Source: Risungbinella massiliensis
GTDB taxonomy: Bacteria; Bacillota; Bacilli; Thermoactinomycetales; Thermoactinomycetaceae
Assembly: GCF_000942395.1 (NCBI RefSeq)
Contig: NZ_LN812102.1
Span: forward strand, 1,276,816 to 1,340,815
Length of the DNA: 64,000 nucleotides
Reading direction: 5' to 3'
Under the pieces are notes generated by a model. The model saw only the letters and a program-made list of their open reading frames with translations, was not told the DNA's origin and did no database searches. Positions 54,123-62,581 of this stretch are shown piece by piece. Numbering within the stretch: the first letter of the stretch is position 1; each line of letters starts with the position of its first letter. A program made the translations under genes and the position numbers.

Positions 54123-54932
54123 CTATAAATGATTCCGGTTTTGCCTAATTTTTTCGTACAAAAGTAGTCCGCCCGCTATTGCAACATTGAGAGATTCTGT
54201 TCCACCTGGCATTGGGATTCTTACCGTTTGGTCTACCATTTCTTGTAGCGCTGGATCTACCCCTTGTCCTTCATTGCCAAGTAATATAGCACAGCCTGAT
54301 GAATAATCAGCTTCATCATACATAATTTCAGTATGAAGCGAAGTACCTACTACGGAAATCTTATGCTGTTGTAAGCATAGAATTACTTCCTTGAGATCTT
54401 CCTGTGCTAGAGGTACATGTAAGATAGCCCCCATCGACGAGCGAACTACTTTACCATTGTACGGATCAACAGTTCCTTTACCAACAATTACTTGTGTTAC
54501 TCCAACCGCTTGTGCTGTTCTAAGGAGTGTACCAAGATTACCAGGATCTTGAATACGGTCTAATAACAGATAAAATCCATCAGCGGAAACAATCATATCT
54601 GATTTGGGAAGAGATATTTCTGCCATGATCTTTTGCGGAGATTCAGTCTCTGCTATCTGACGAAATAAGGACGGGGAGAGCAAAAAAATTGGAAAGTCAC
54701 TAATGGTGGGAAATCGTTTTAGATAGGAAGAAACTATTTCTTGTGAGTCTCCCTCGACGATAATGTGTGAGATGGTGATGTGAGGAGATTTCAGCGCTTC
54801 TGAAAGCAAATGTTCTCCTTCAATTAGCATACTGTTTGCTTTTTCTCTACCTTTTCTCGTTTGTAACTTTTTCCATCTCTTCACATGGTCATTTTGTGTT
54901 GACTCCAAACGGTTCACTTTCACTTTTGTCAC
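54123..54932 (-). CDS. TrmH/SpoU-family RNA 2'-O-methyltransferase (YsgA-like)
   Basis: The protein has the N-terminal substrate-binding part (NDHVKRWKKLQTRKGREKAN, MLIEGEHLLSEAL). Its SPOUT knot motifs are LLLDRIQDPGNLGTLLRTAQ, ILLGNEGQGVD and RIPMPGGTESLNVAIAGGLL. It would 2'-O-methylate rRNA or tRNA. I start at GTG (MTKVKVNRLES) after AAGGAAG; an ATG at 55007 would add 25 residues. Its place between pheS and sspI is the conserved Bacillales order. Confidence 0.9.
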   Translation of the reverse strand: MTKVKVNRLESTQNDHVKRWKKLQTRKGREKANSMLIEGEHLLSEALKSPHITISHIIVEGDSQEIVSSYLKRFPTISDFPIFLLSPSLFRQIAETESPQKIMAEISLPKSDMIVSADGFYLLLDRIQDPGNLGTLLRTAQAVGVTQVIVGKGTVDPYNGKVVRSSMGAILHVPLAQEDLKEVILCLQQHKISVVGTSLHTEIMYDEADYSSGCAILLGNEGQGVDPALQEMVDQTVRIPMPGGTESLNVAIAGGLLLYEKIRQNRNHL

Positions 54933-55054
54933 GCCTTTCGCTTCCTTGTTCGTTTCTGCTAACCATTCTATCCCACTTTCCATAAAACGAGTAACAAAAC
55001 AAAGCATAAACAGAAAGAAAGAAGAGCACTTTATGAAAAGAAGGAGGGATTAGG

Positions 55055-55288
55055 ATGAATTTTAATATTCGTGGAGCAGTACTACATAATATCAAAGGAA
55101 TGAACGAACAAGAGCTTTCTGACATGGTACAAGACTCGATCCAACAAGGGGATGAAAAACTGTTACCAGGACTAGGAGTACTCTTCGAAGCAATCTGGAA
55201 AAACAGTCAACAGAAAGAGAAGTCACATATGATGGAAACATTGCATCAAACTGTAGCATCTGGCAATACACCACCAGTTACCAGTTAA
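55055..55288 (+). CDS. sspI: Small acid-soluble spore protein SspI
   Basis: The 77-residue protein, MNFNIRGAVLHNIKGMNEQE continuing through LLPGLGVLFEAIWKNSQQKEK, aligns along its length with B. subtilis SspI. This minor SASP accumulates in the forespore. GAAGGAGGG precedes the ATG. It is divergent from the methyltransferase gene, as in B. subtilis. Its presence shows the organism makes endospores. Confidence 0.95.
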   Translation: MNFNIRGAVLHNIKGMNEQELSDMVQDSIQQGDEKLLPGLGVLFEAIWKNSQQKEKSHMMETLHQTVASGNTPPVTS

Positions 55289-55304
55289 TACAAGTGAAAT
55301 CTGA

Positions 55305-55333
55305 TTGTAATATTCTCGACTTTTCAGTATAAT
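55305..55333 (+). promoter_or_regulatory. Promoter of a short transcript after sspI
   Basis: TTGTAA (55305-55310) and TATAAT (55328-55333) are separated by 17 bases. Confidence 0.7.
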
Positions 55334-55339
55334 AAAGGA

Positions 55340-55438
55340 GAAAGATTTCGTTCTTTCACCGCATTTTTCCTTCTTATTATTGAATGTATTCACTCCCAAA
55401 CCTATGAAAACCACCCTTAAGTGGGTGGTATTTTTTTT
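55340..55438 (+). ncRNA. Candidate small RNA of about 100 nt
   Basis: The unit starts just after a good promoter and ends with the terminator ACCACCC...GGGTGGT plus T8 (55410-55438). It contains a hairpin GAAAGA/TCTTTC near 55345. AAGGAG at its 5' end has no start codon at a useful distance. The only ATG opens a 12-codon frame inside the terminator. The region 55439-55673 beyond holds no supported gene. Confidence 0.5.
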
Positions 55439-55673
55439 GTAAGGATTTTGTGAGTTACTTTCGATCATCATTCTCTAAGTTATATGTTTATCATTATATT
55501 GATTATCGGTTTGTTTATTAGGTATTTTCGCTTTTTAATGAAGATGAAAAGTGAAAAAATCCAACCTAAAAGTATGGAGTTCTCATTACTTTTTCCTTCA
55601 TACCTTTCTCGATCCTCCCAAACGTCATTGACATCATTCCGAAAATTGTAAAATAATTTAGAGGAGAAATCCT

Positions 55674-56229
55674 ATGCATAAGGCATTTCAGTTCCAGATC
55701 GATCTACTAAGGAACAAGTACAATTGATAAATAAATCGATCGGGTGTAGTCGTTTGTTTTTAACTATCTCTTATAGCTTGTTGCATTAAACTAAGTTAAG
55801 CGTAGGCGCGCCGCCGGTTTTCCCGCTTCTGATCTGCTCCGGCTCCCTAACGCTCATAGTCGCATCTCAAAAGGGGAAAACCTCTGGCTTTGGGTTCAAT
55901 GGCAAGAAGCCTATCGAGAAACAAAGAAAGGGCTCACCTATCCTACTTGTGTAGCTCCACTTCTCTCCAAAAACAAAATGACCGACCACGGTGGAAAAGC
56001 AAACGGAATCCAGTACAGTCTTATACCAGTCAATGCACATCACAAAAAGAGTTGTCCTCTAGTATCGAAGTCGGTACAAAATCAAACGTTACCCAAGCTA
56101 GGTTGGGTAATGTTTGCCAAGTCTCGAGAAGTAGAAGGGAAAATCCTTTCTGCTACCATTTGTAGAAACCCTACTGGCAAATATTTTATTTCCATAGATG
56201 GGATTACCCAAGAATCCCCCACCTCTTAG
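55674..56229 (+). pseudogene. tnpB remnant interrupted by a MITE
   Basis: A GAGGAG site precedes MHKAFQFQID; after a frameshift the frame continues STKEQVQLINKSIGCSR, a typical TnpB start. A MITE then interrupts. Beyond it the frame resumes WQEAYRETKKGLTYPTCVA and runs through LPKLGWVMFAKSREVEGKIL and NPTGKYFISIDG, then jumps directly to the right end (ITQESPTS stop). The whole RuvC region is deleted, so the protein is dead. Confidence 0.85.
55774..55896 (-). mobile_element. MITE copy 4, inside the tnpB remnant
   Basis: In reverse orientation it carries TAGCTTGTTGCATTAA, GGCGCGCCGCCGGTTTTCCC, CGCATCTCAAAAGGGGAAAA and CCTCTGGCTTTGGG, matching copies 1 and 2. Its right inverted repeat is missing; the match stops near 55895 and tnpB sequence resumes at about 55899. 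Confidence 0.82.
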
Positions 56230-56253
56230 CGTTAATGTAGGTGGGGGAGTGTT
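56200..56253 (+). repeat. Right end of the tnpB element
   Basis: ACCCAAGAATCCCCCACCTC pairs back through TAGGTGGGGGAG and ends in TGTTCAA. Its last bases supply the stop codon of the convergent M42 peptidase gene. Confidence 0.75.
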
Positions 56254-57350
56254 CAATAGCCTAATTGTAGTTCTTTTACTTTATCTGCATCCAAGCGTTT
56301 TACCATCTCTACGAGTAAATCTACCAATTGTTCACAGTCACGCTTATCAATAATAGAAGCATGGCTATGAATATATCGCGATGGGACTCCCATTGAAACA
56401 GCTGGTACCCCGATTTCATTCAGATGGATATTGGCAGCGTCAGTAGCACCCCGTTGAATGAATTCATATTGGATCTTGATACCTAGTTCCTCTGCTACTT
56501 CTTCTGCTAAGTGTACTAATCCTTGATTTGGAATATGGCGTGCATCATACAGCACCATAATCGGTCCTCCGCCTAACTTACTCTCAGAATGAGTGCTCGA
56601 GATTCCGGGAGAATCGGTCGCAATACCTACATCGATGGCAAAAGCAATGTCAGGGTTAACTGCTGCAGCTGCTGTTTTGGCTCCACGGCACCCAACTTCC
56701 TCCATAACAGTACCTACCGCAAAAACTTGGTTGGGATGATCTACATTATCTTGACGCAGACGATACAAAACTTCTGCTGCTACTGCACATCCCATACGAT
56801 TATCCATCGCTTTAGCCAACCAACGATTACTATTTGCCATCTCGGTGAACGGAGAATAAGGGATGGCAAAGTCTCCTGGACGTACCCCTAGTTCTTCTGC
56901 CTCTTCTTTTGATTCCACCCCTAAGTCGATGAATAGATCCTCTAGTGACACCCCTTTTCTTGCTTCCTCTGCACTCATCATATGAGGTGGCTTTGATCCG
57001 ATTACCCCAAGTAACTTCCCTTTACGAGTAAAAAGCTCCACTCGCTGTGCTGGAAGAACTTGACTCCACCATCCACCAAGAGGTTGGAACCGCAAGAATC
57101 CTTTATCATCGATTCGTGTCACCATAAGACCTATCTCATCTAGATGTCCCGCAATCATGATCCGAGGCCCTTGGCTTCCTTTTTTCGCCACCAAACTACC
57201 TAAACGATCTCCTGTAACTTCATCTGCCCATGGTTGTACATAACGTTCCATCACTTCTCGAACCGAGCGTTCATGCCCAGGAGCTCCAGCTGTCTCTGTC
57301 AAATCCTTCAACATAGTCTGAAAAGAGTGTTTCACCTTTGTATGTAGCAT
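56253..57350 (-). CDS. M42-family metallo-aminopeptidase (YsdC-like)
   Basis: The 365-residue protein has the M42 metal sites MIAGHLDEIGLMVTRID, AKAMDNRMGCAVA, VGTVMEEVGCRGAKTAA and IDVGIATD, and the final histidine in PSRYIHSHASIID. It would trim peptides as a large cytosolic oligomer; glutamyl aminopeptidase or endoglucanase-like names also occur in the family. GAGGTGG lies 8 bases before the ATG. The TGA stop lies in the end of the adjacent tnpB element, so the C-terminus may differ from the ancestral one. Confidence 0.92.
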   Translation of the reverse strand: MLHTKVKHSFQTMLKDLTETAGAPGHERSVREVMERYVQPWADEVTGDRLGSLVAKKGSQGPRIMIAGHLDEIGLMVTRIDDKGFLRFQPLGGWWSQVLPAQRVELFTRKGKLLGVIGSKPPHMMSAEEARKGVSLEDLFIDLGVESKEEAEELGVRPGDFAIPYSPFTEMANSNRWLAKAMDNRMGCAVAAEVLYRLRQDNVDHPNQVFAVGTVMEEVGCRGAKTAAAAVNPDIAFAIDVGIATDSPGISSTHSESKLGGGPIMVLYDARHIPNQGLVHLAEEVAEELGIKIQYEFIQRGATDAANIHLNEIGVPAVSMGVPSRYIHSHASIIDKRDCEQLVDLLVEMVKRLDADKVKELQLGY

Positions 57351-57401
57351 TGTTTGGCCACCTCGAATTTATCTTTTTCAATTTTTATGGGCAAAAAGAG
57401 G

Positions 57402-57426
57402 GAAAAACCCTCCCGATAAGGGAGGA
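57402..57426 (-). terminator. Terminator of the YjcZ-type gene
   Basis: CCTCCC and GGGAGG pair around TTATC, followed by GTTTTTC on the minus strand. Confidence 0.75.
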
Positions 57427-57430
57427 TTCT

Positions 57431-57574
57431 CTAACAATCATAACCGCCATAATCATAACCGCCGCCAAATCCAAACAGACCAAAACCTAAGAAACAAAGG
57501 ACGAAGACAATTGCGATCACTGCAATGAAGATCCACGAACCGCCACCTAAAAATCCTCCATAGTATCCGCTCAT
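57431..57574 (-). CDS. YjcZ-family small sporulation-type protein (47 aa)
   Basis: The product MSGYYGGFLGGGSWIFIAVI continues AIVFVLCFLGFGLFGFGGGY and ends DYGGYDC. It has a single hydrophobic helix followed by a Gly/Tyr-rich tail, the pattern of the YjcZ/SscA-like peptides common in Bacillales and linked to sporulation. GAGGAGG lies before the ATG. It is a complete short gene with its own terminator. Confidence 0.85.
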   Translation of the reverse strand: MSGYYGGFLGGGSWIFIAVIAIVFVLCFLGFGLFGFGGGYDYGGYDC

Positions 57575-57658
57575 TTCACGTCCTCCTCTCAATAGCTCTA
57601 CTACCACTATATGGGAAGAGATTTAAAATGGATGGGATAGTATCAGTAGGCGAACACC

Positions 57659-58099
57659 CTATTTTATGTCTTCTCCTTTTTCTTTTCCAATCCATAAAAA
57701 GAAGGTGATCAAAATAAAGGCGATAAATGCTAGTAAAGGAACCGTAATTGCTTCTGGAATCCAATAATAGGTATTAAGCGGATCTACAATACAAGATACT
57801 ACACCACAAGATTCGTGCGAATCTTGGAAAAAAGTCACTTTCTGTAGCAAATAGTGGTAGAGAGAAATACTCCCCCCTATGATACTCAGGGGTAAAGCAT
57901 AAATCCTAATTGTATGATCTTGGCGAAATGTAGCGATTCCCAAGAGAATCACAAATGGATACATAAAAATCCGCTGCCACCAACATAAATAACATGGATT
58001 AAAAAGCAAAACTTCACTTAGATAGAGACTTCCACCTGTAGCAGTAATCGAAACAATCCAGGCGAAGTAGAGACTATATTTTTTCAGTAACTGTAACAT
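57659..58099 (-). CDS. bdbC: Disulfide bond formation protein BdbC/DsbB-type
   Basis: The 146-residue membrane protein has four hydrophobic segments. It has the quinone-side C36-x-x-C39 (NPCYLCWWQRIF) and the exchange pair C98/C103 in HESCGVVSC. It would reoxidise BdbD and pass electrons to quinone. It begins directly after the bdbD stop, so the two form an operon. Confidence 0.92.
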   Translation of the reverse strand: MLQLLKKYSLYFAWIVSITATGGSLYLSEVLLFNPCYLCWWQRIFMYPFVILLGIATFRQDHTIRIYALPLSIIGGSISLYHYLLQKVTFFQDSHESCGVVSCIVDPLNTYYWIPEAITVPLLAFIAFILITFFLWIGKEKGEDIK

Positions 58100-58804
58100 C
58101 TACTTAGCACTTTCCTTGAGAGCTTCTTCAATTGCTGCTTTTACGGAACTATAATCAAGTGGATTGTCTACCTGTACCCCATTGATAAATACAGCAGGTG
58201 TTCCTTGTACCCCACCTTGTTCCGCTTTTACGTTCGATGTGGATACTTCGGTTTGATACGTTTTGTTGTTTAAATCTTGTTCTACCTTATTCGCATCTAC
58301 CTCTGGAATATTCTTACGTACTAGATCGAGCAAGAAAGAAGCCGTAGCCCACTGGGTTCTTTCGTCTCCTTGATTTTGATATACCAAGTCATGATATTTC
58401 CAGAATGCATCAGGGTTTTGTTTGTAAATAGAAAGTCCCGCCTCTGCCGCTGTTACAGAATCCGGACCAATAAAAGCGTAATTTCCGAATGTAAAGCTAA
58501 TCTTTCCTGTATCGATATAATCTTTCTTAATTTGAGGATAAATTTGCTCCGTAAACGTTTTGCAATAAGGGCATTTATAATCCCCAAACTCCACCACTTT
58601 CACCTTTGCATTTATATTTCCTGTAGTAGGTTGGGTAGCGTAGTAATCTTTAAATGGATCTACTACCTCTTTGGGCATTACTTGCTGAATAATACCAAAT
58701 GCGCCTATTGCTACAACGAGAATCAGTATGGTGATCATAACTAGTCCAGACATATCTCGTTTTTTCTTATGTTGATTTGCCAATTTATATGTACTCCTTC
58801 CCAT
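58100..58804 (-). CDS. bdbD: Thiol-disulfide oxidoreductase BdbD/DsbA-type
   Basis: The 234-residue protein has an N-terminal membrane anchor (residues 20-40). It carries a DsbA-type thioredoxin fold with C78-P-Y-C81 (GDYKCPYCKTF) and the cis-proline loop GVQGTPAVFING. It forms disulfides in exported proteins, as in the BdbCD pair of B. subtilis that supports competence and secreted enzymes. The partner gene bdbC is adjacent. Confidence 0.92.
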   Translation of the reverse strand: MGRSTYKLANQHKKKRDMSGLVMITILILVVAIGAFGIIQQVMPKEVVDPFKDYYATQPTTGNINAKVKVVEFGDYKCPYCKTFTEQIYPQIKKDYIDTGKISFTFGNYAFIGPDSVTAAEAGLSIYKQNPDAFWKYHDLVYQNQGDERTQWATASFLLDLVRKNIPEVDANKVEQDLNNKTYQTEVSTSNVKAEQGGVQGTPAVFINGVQVDNPLDYSSVKAAIEEALKESAK

Positions 58805-59239
58805 GCCATCTAACTTAGATCATAGCAATTTCTTACTCTTTTTTCATCCCCGTTACAATTCAGACACATTTATCACAGAAAATTTTTCGTAGTAATTAGA
58901 TCTAGTGTCAATCAGCCCTCTACAATAATATCTAGATTTTTCCCAACAGCTAAACGAGCAATTAGTTAAGCAGTTACACCAAATATTGGCATAAACAGAA
59001 AAGATCGATGAAATATATTTTTATTTCCATTCTATTTTATGGATGTTTAACCAGTAAATCTTATTTAGTAAAAAAACATTGTACAAATTATGAAATTGTA
59101 GTATTAATTTGATAAAATAAGAATGCTCTGGTTAATTAGACTAAATGTAATTGAAACAAATCTATATCCAATTTTGTATATGATACTTGAAAACCGGAGT
59201 TTACATAAATCATTCAACACTGAATAGGAGTGAATAATT
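58805..59239. other. AT-rich intergenic region without a recognised gene
   Basis: This 435-bp stretch between divergent bdbD and the acyl-CoA synthetase gene must hold both promoters. I see no ORF, no convincing operator and no strong hairpin. TCATTCA near 59211 lacks the inverted partner needed for a FadR site. Confidence 0.6.
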
Positions 59240-60784
59240 TTGTCTCCAATTTCTAGTACTCTGGGCGGAATGCTGAGAAGTAGCGCATTACACTATGGCA
59301 ATATGGAGGCTCTTGTTTCGCCAAGTCTAAGGATTACTTACAAAGAATATGAAAAAATAACAAATCAGCTTGCTCATTTTCTAATAGATAAAGGAATTCA
59401 AAAAGGAGACCGCGTAGGGATGATGTTAGGGATCAACCCAGCCTATCCAATTGCACTTATGGCGGTAGCGAAAACAGGAGCAATCGCAGTAGTAATGAAC
59501 TACATGTGGAGTCAAGATTTAGCCGAATGGGCAGTAGATCATACTGATTGTAAATATCTCTTTTACGAAGATCAATTTGCGCCAAAAGTAAAACCTAAAT
59601 TGATGCAGAGTGGTATCCCATCTACTCAGATGGTAGAACAACATACACTTACCAAACATTTTTGGAAGGAGATTGAAAATTATCCAGTAACCCCTCCCAA
59701 GATTTCGATTACTGGGAATGAGCCAGTTGCCATTACCTTTACCTCTGGTACAACTGGACGACCAAAAGGAGTCTTGGCAAACCATAATGCCTTTTTCTCT
59801 AGCGGAATCAATACAACTGCGACCTTAGAAACCAAACCGGGGGATCGATTCCTTCTTGCTATGCCATTATTCCATATCTCTGGGACGATCGTTATTGCTT
59901 ATCAACCGTTTATGAAATACACATTAGTATTTCTTCCTCAGCTAGAACCGATGAAACTGCTCGATATTATGGAGAACGAAAAAGTAAATTTGACGTTTAT
60001 GCCACCTACTTTATTAAGCGTCATGTTAACTTTAATCGACCAAAGTGATCACCTACTCGCAAATTTTGAACGATTTGTTTCTGGTGGCACAAAAGTCCCC
60101 ATCCCAGTAATCAAAGGATTTGAAGAATTAGGCTTTAAAGTAGTAGAAGTATATGGAAGCACAGAAAGTACAGGTATTGTCGCATCTTGGAAGCCGGATT
60201 TTGGTTACGATACTTGTCATACAGTAGGAAAACCATACTTATTCCCTGAAGTGGTCGTATTAGATCGTGAGACTAGAGAAATTCTCCCCAATGGAGAAAT
60301 AGGAGAATTGGCAATTCGTGGACCACAGCTTTTTATGGGATACTGGAAAAATGAAAAAGCGACCAAAGAGTCTTTCCATCAGGATTATTTTTTAACTGGG
60401 GATGCAGCTCGAATGGATGATGAAGGTTTTATTGAAATCATTGATCGGTACAAAGATGTCATATTCTTTTCAGGATTTGGCGGTGTCTATCCAAGCGAGA
60501 TTGAAAAGATACTTTTAGAGATCCCTGGTATAGTGGAAGCTAGCGTCGTAGGTGCTTATCATCCACGATGGGGTGAATTTCCTTGTGCTTTCGTTTATCT
60601 CGAAGAGCAAGTAAACCTGACAAAAGAAGATATTCTCGCACAGGTACATTCACAAGTCGATCGATATAAGTTGGCGGAAGTAATCATCTTAAGTCACCAA
60701 CTCCCTCGCAATGCTACTGGTAAATTAGATAAAAACCGAATGAAAGAAATATATCAAGAAATGGTGATGGAATCTTCTTCCTAA
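59240..60784 (+). CDS. Class I adenylate-forming acyl-CoA synthetase
   Basis: The 514-residue enzyme starts at TTG after AGGAG. It has AITFTSGTTGRPKGVLANHN (ATP loop), VYGSTESTGIV, DYFLTGDAARMDDEGFIEII and the end lysine region LPRNATGKLDKNRM. It would activate a carboxylic acid as its CoA ester. The sequence is closer to the FadD3/benzoate-CoA-like branch than to lcfA at 28186, so the substrate is not predictable. Confidence 0.9.
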   Translation: MSPISSTLGGMLRSSALHYGNMEALVSPSLRITYKEYEKITNQLAHFLIDKGIQKGDRVGMMLGINPAYPIALMAVAKTGAIAVVMNYMWSQDLAEWAVDHTDCKYLFYEDQFAPKVKPKLMQSGIPSTQMVEQHTLTKHFWKEIENYPVTPPKISITGNEPVAITFTSGTTGRPKGVLANHNAFFSSGINTTATLETKPGDRFLLAMPLFHISGTIVIAYQPFMKYTLVFLPQLEPMKLLDIMENEKVNLTFMPPTLLSVMLTLIDQSDHLLANFERFVSGGTKVPIPVIKGFEELGFKVVEVYGSTESTGIVASWKPDFGYDTCHTVGKPYLFPEVVVLDRETREILPNGEIGELAIRGPQLFMGYWKNEKATKESFHQDYFLTGDAARMDDEGFIEIIDRYKDVIFFSGFGGVYPSEIEKILLEIPGIVEASVVGAYHPRWGEFPCAFVYLEEQVNLTKEDILAQVHSQVDRYKLAEVIILSHQLPRNATGKLDKNRMKEIYQEMVMESSS

Positions 60785-60811
60785 AACGGAAAGCTTCATA
60801 AAATGAAAGGC

Positions 60812-60848
60812 AAGAGACTGCAATGTTTATCTACAATGCGGTCTTTTT
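60812..60848 (+). terminator. Terminator after the acyl-CoA synthetase gene
   Basis: AGAC(T)GCA pairs with TGC(G)GTCT across a short loop, followed by TTTTTG. Confidence 0.6.
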
Positions 60849-60967
60849 GTTACTAAATAAATGGTAAATGAAAGTTTTCCATAGCTTTTGCAGGACTTTT
60901 TTTGCTTTATATAGAATTATATTATTGTAAGTAATAAACCACTCTTTAGAAGAAAGAGGTGTAAGCT

Positions 60968-61045
60968 GTGAAGCATCACCATTCTTCCCTCACTTCCAAA
61001 CCATCATGTTGTTTCAAAAACAAGGTGTTGGCTTCAAAAACATAA
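60968..61045 (+). CDS. Possible 25-aa peptide
   Basis: A GTG follows AGAGGTG by 6 bases and opens MKHHHSSLTSKPSCCFKNKV followed by LASKT. It is rich in Ser, Thr, Lys and has adjacent cysteines. No modifying enzyme or exporter is adjacent. The rest of 60849-61247 shows no gene. This is a weak call that rests on the ribosome site only. Confidence 0.25.
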   Translation: MKHHHSSLTSKPSCCFKNKVLASKT

Positions 61046-61247
61046 TTTCTAGAGATATGACTCTCCTTCTATGTACCTGTCAAATTTTTTCTTATTCGCA
61101 TAGTATGTAACTAATACACTTCTATTTTCGAGATAAAGTAACTTTTTCTCATTTCACTACCAATATATAGTGCCAGTAGAAAAACAACTTTCGGGAAAAC
61201 TGTTATTACCTGCGAAAAGAACAACAAAGATCGGGGGTTTCCCCTGT

Positions 61248-62456
61248 ATGAAACACGTTGTAGATACGAATGTGTTGTTGTACGGTGTCGAACATCTACA
61301 CACACATGAAATCGTCATCACATCGATGGTGCTTCGCGAACTGGAAAAGCACAAGTTGAGTGTAAACGGCCAGTTAGCATATCTGGCTCGGGCTGCCACG
61401 CGTCTAATCGAGGAGCAGAAGGATCTCTTCTCATTCGACACAAAAGACTATCAGGTAAAGCTTGGGGAAGATTATGATCCACATTATATGGACAACAAGA
61501 TTCTCCAATGTTGCCTAGACAATGGATACGGGCTGATCACGCACGATCTATTGTTAAAGCATAAAGCCCGTGGTTTTGGTATCGAGGTACTCGACTTGGT
61601 TGTCCAAGATGACCACTACACCGGGTATGTAGAGGTGGATGTGGAAGACGAGCGCTACGCAGATCTCTGTCATAACATGGATGAGAACTATTTTGATCTT
61701 CTCACCAACCAGTATCTCGTCATCAAAAGCGGAGAAAAGCAGGTGGATTTGCTCAGGTGGACAGGAGAGTCTCATGTATATGTAAGACCCCGTGGCTTTG
61801 AAACAGTTTATTTTGGTAAGTTTTCGCCAAAAGATGCTTATCAACGCTGTGCATTAGATAGCCTGAAAAACAATCAGCTCACCATGATCAAAGGAAAAGC
61901 AGGTACAGGGAAATCTCTCATTGCACTCAATTATGCGATGAAAGAAATTGAAAAGGGTCGCTATGACCGCCTTATCTGCTTTGTCAATCCAATGGCTTCT
62001 CGGAACTCAGCGAAACTTGGTTACTATCCGGGAACGCGGGATGAAAAAATCATGGATTCGGCAGTCGGTTCTATGCTCAGTAGTAAGTTCGGTGACAAGA
62101 TGATCTTAGAAGAACTGATGAAAGGGAAAGAGAAAGAGCCACCAAAATTACTTCTTCTTCCTTTCAGCGATATCCGGGGTTTTGACACAACCGGAATGCG
62201 AGCTCTCGTTTATATTGTCGAAGCACAGAACTTAGACATCGAACTAATGAAGCTGGCTGTACAACGTGTAGGAGAGGACTCCAAATTAATTATTGATGGA
62301 GACTTTGAAGCACAAGTCGATCACCATAGCTATGAAGGTGTGAATAACGGAATGAGACGTCTGTCGGAAGTGTTCCGTGGTCAAGAATACTATGGTGAAG
62401 TAGAGCTTCCTATTATTTATCGAAGTAAAATTGCCCAAAAAGCTGATGAGATGTAA
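61248..62456 (+). CDS. PhoH2-type protein (PIN domain plus PhoH ATPase)
   Basis: The 402-residue protein begins MKHVVDTNVLLYGVEHLHTH, a PIN nuclease start whose first Asp is a metal ligand. Its second half is a PhoH ATPase (Walker A MIKGKAGTGKSLIALNYAMK, then LICFVNPMASRN and KLIIDGDFEAQVDHH). PhoH2 proteins unwind and cut RNA. I start at the ATG before the PIN motif, although the ribosome site is weak; a GTG at 61170 would add 26 residues. It resembles B. subtilis YlaK. Confidence 0.9.
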   Translation: MKHVVDTNVLLYGVEHLHTHEIVITSMVLRELEKHKLSVNGQLAYLARAATRLIEEQKDLFSFDTKDYQVKLGEDYDPHYMDNKILQCCLDNGYGLITHDLLLKHKARGFGIEVLDLVVQDDHYTGYVEVDVEDERYADLCHNMDENYFDLLTNQYLVIKSGEKQVDLLRWTGESHVYVRPRGFETVYFGKFSPKDAYQRCALDSLKNNQLTMIKGKAGTGKSLIALNYAMKEIEKGRYDRLICFVNPMASRNSAKLGYYPGTRDEKIMDSAVGSMLSSKFGDKMILEELMKGKEKEPPKLLLLPFSDIRGFDTTGMRALVYIVEAQNLDIELMKLAVQRVGEDSKLIIDGDFEAQVDHHSYEGVNNGMRRLSEVFRGQEYYGEVELPIIYRSKIAQKADEM

Positions 62457-62462
62457 AGTATT

Positions 62463-62495
62463 AAACAACCGCAATCTATATGATTGCGGTTGTTT
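62463..62495 (+). terminator. Terminator after the PhoH2 gene
   Basis: AAACAACCGCAATC and its exact complement form a 14-bp stem with a 5-base loop, ending in TTTC. Confidence 0.85.
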
Positions 62496-62581
62496 CTTCC
62501 GTTCATTTATTTGTCCCTACAATGAAATTCCTGTATAATAGAGTAACTATTTCACCCCATAAAATAAAAAAGGAGCTTATT

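Noticed and set aside
59205-59235. FadR site before the acyl-CoA synthetase gene (TCATTCAACACTGAAT)
   Set aside because: The arms point outward and do not form the TGAATGA...TCATTCA palindrome seen at the two real sites.
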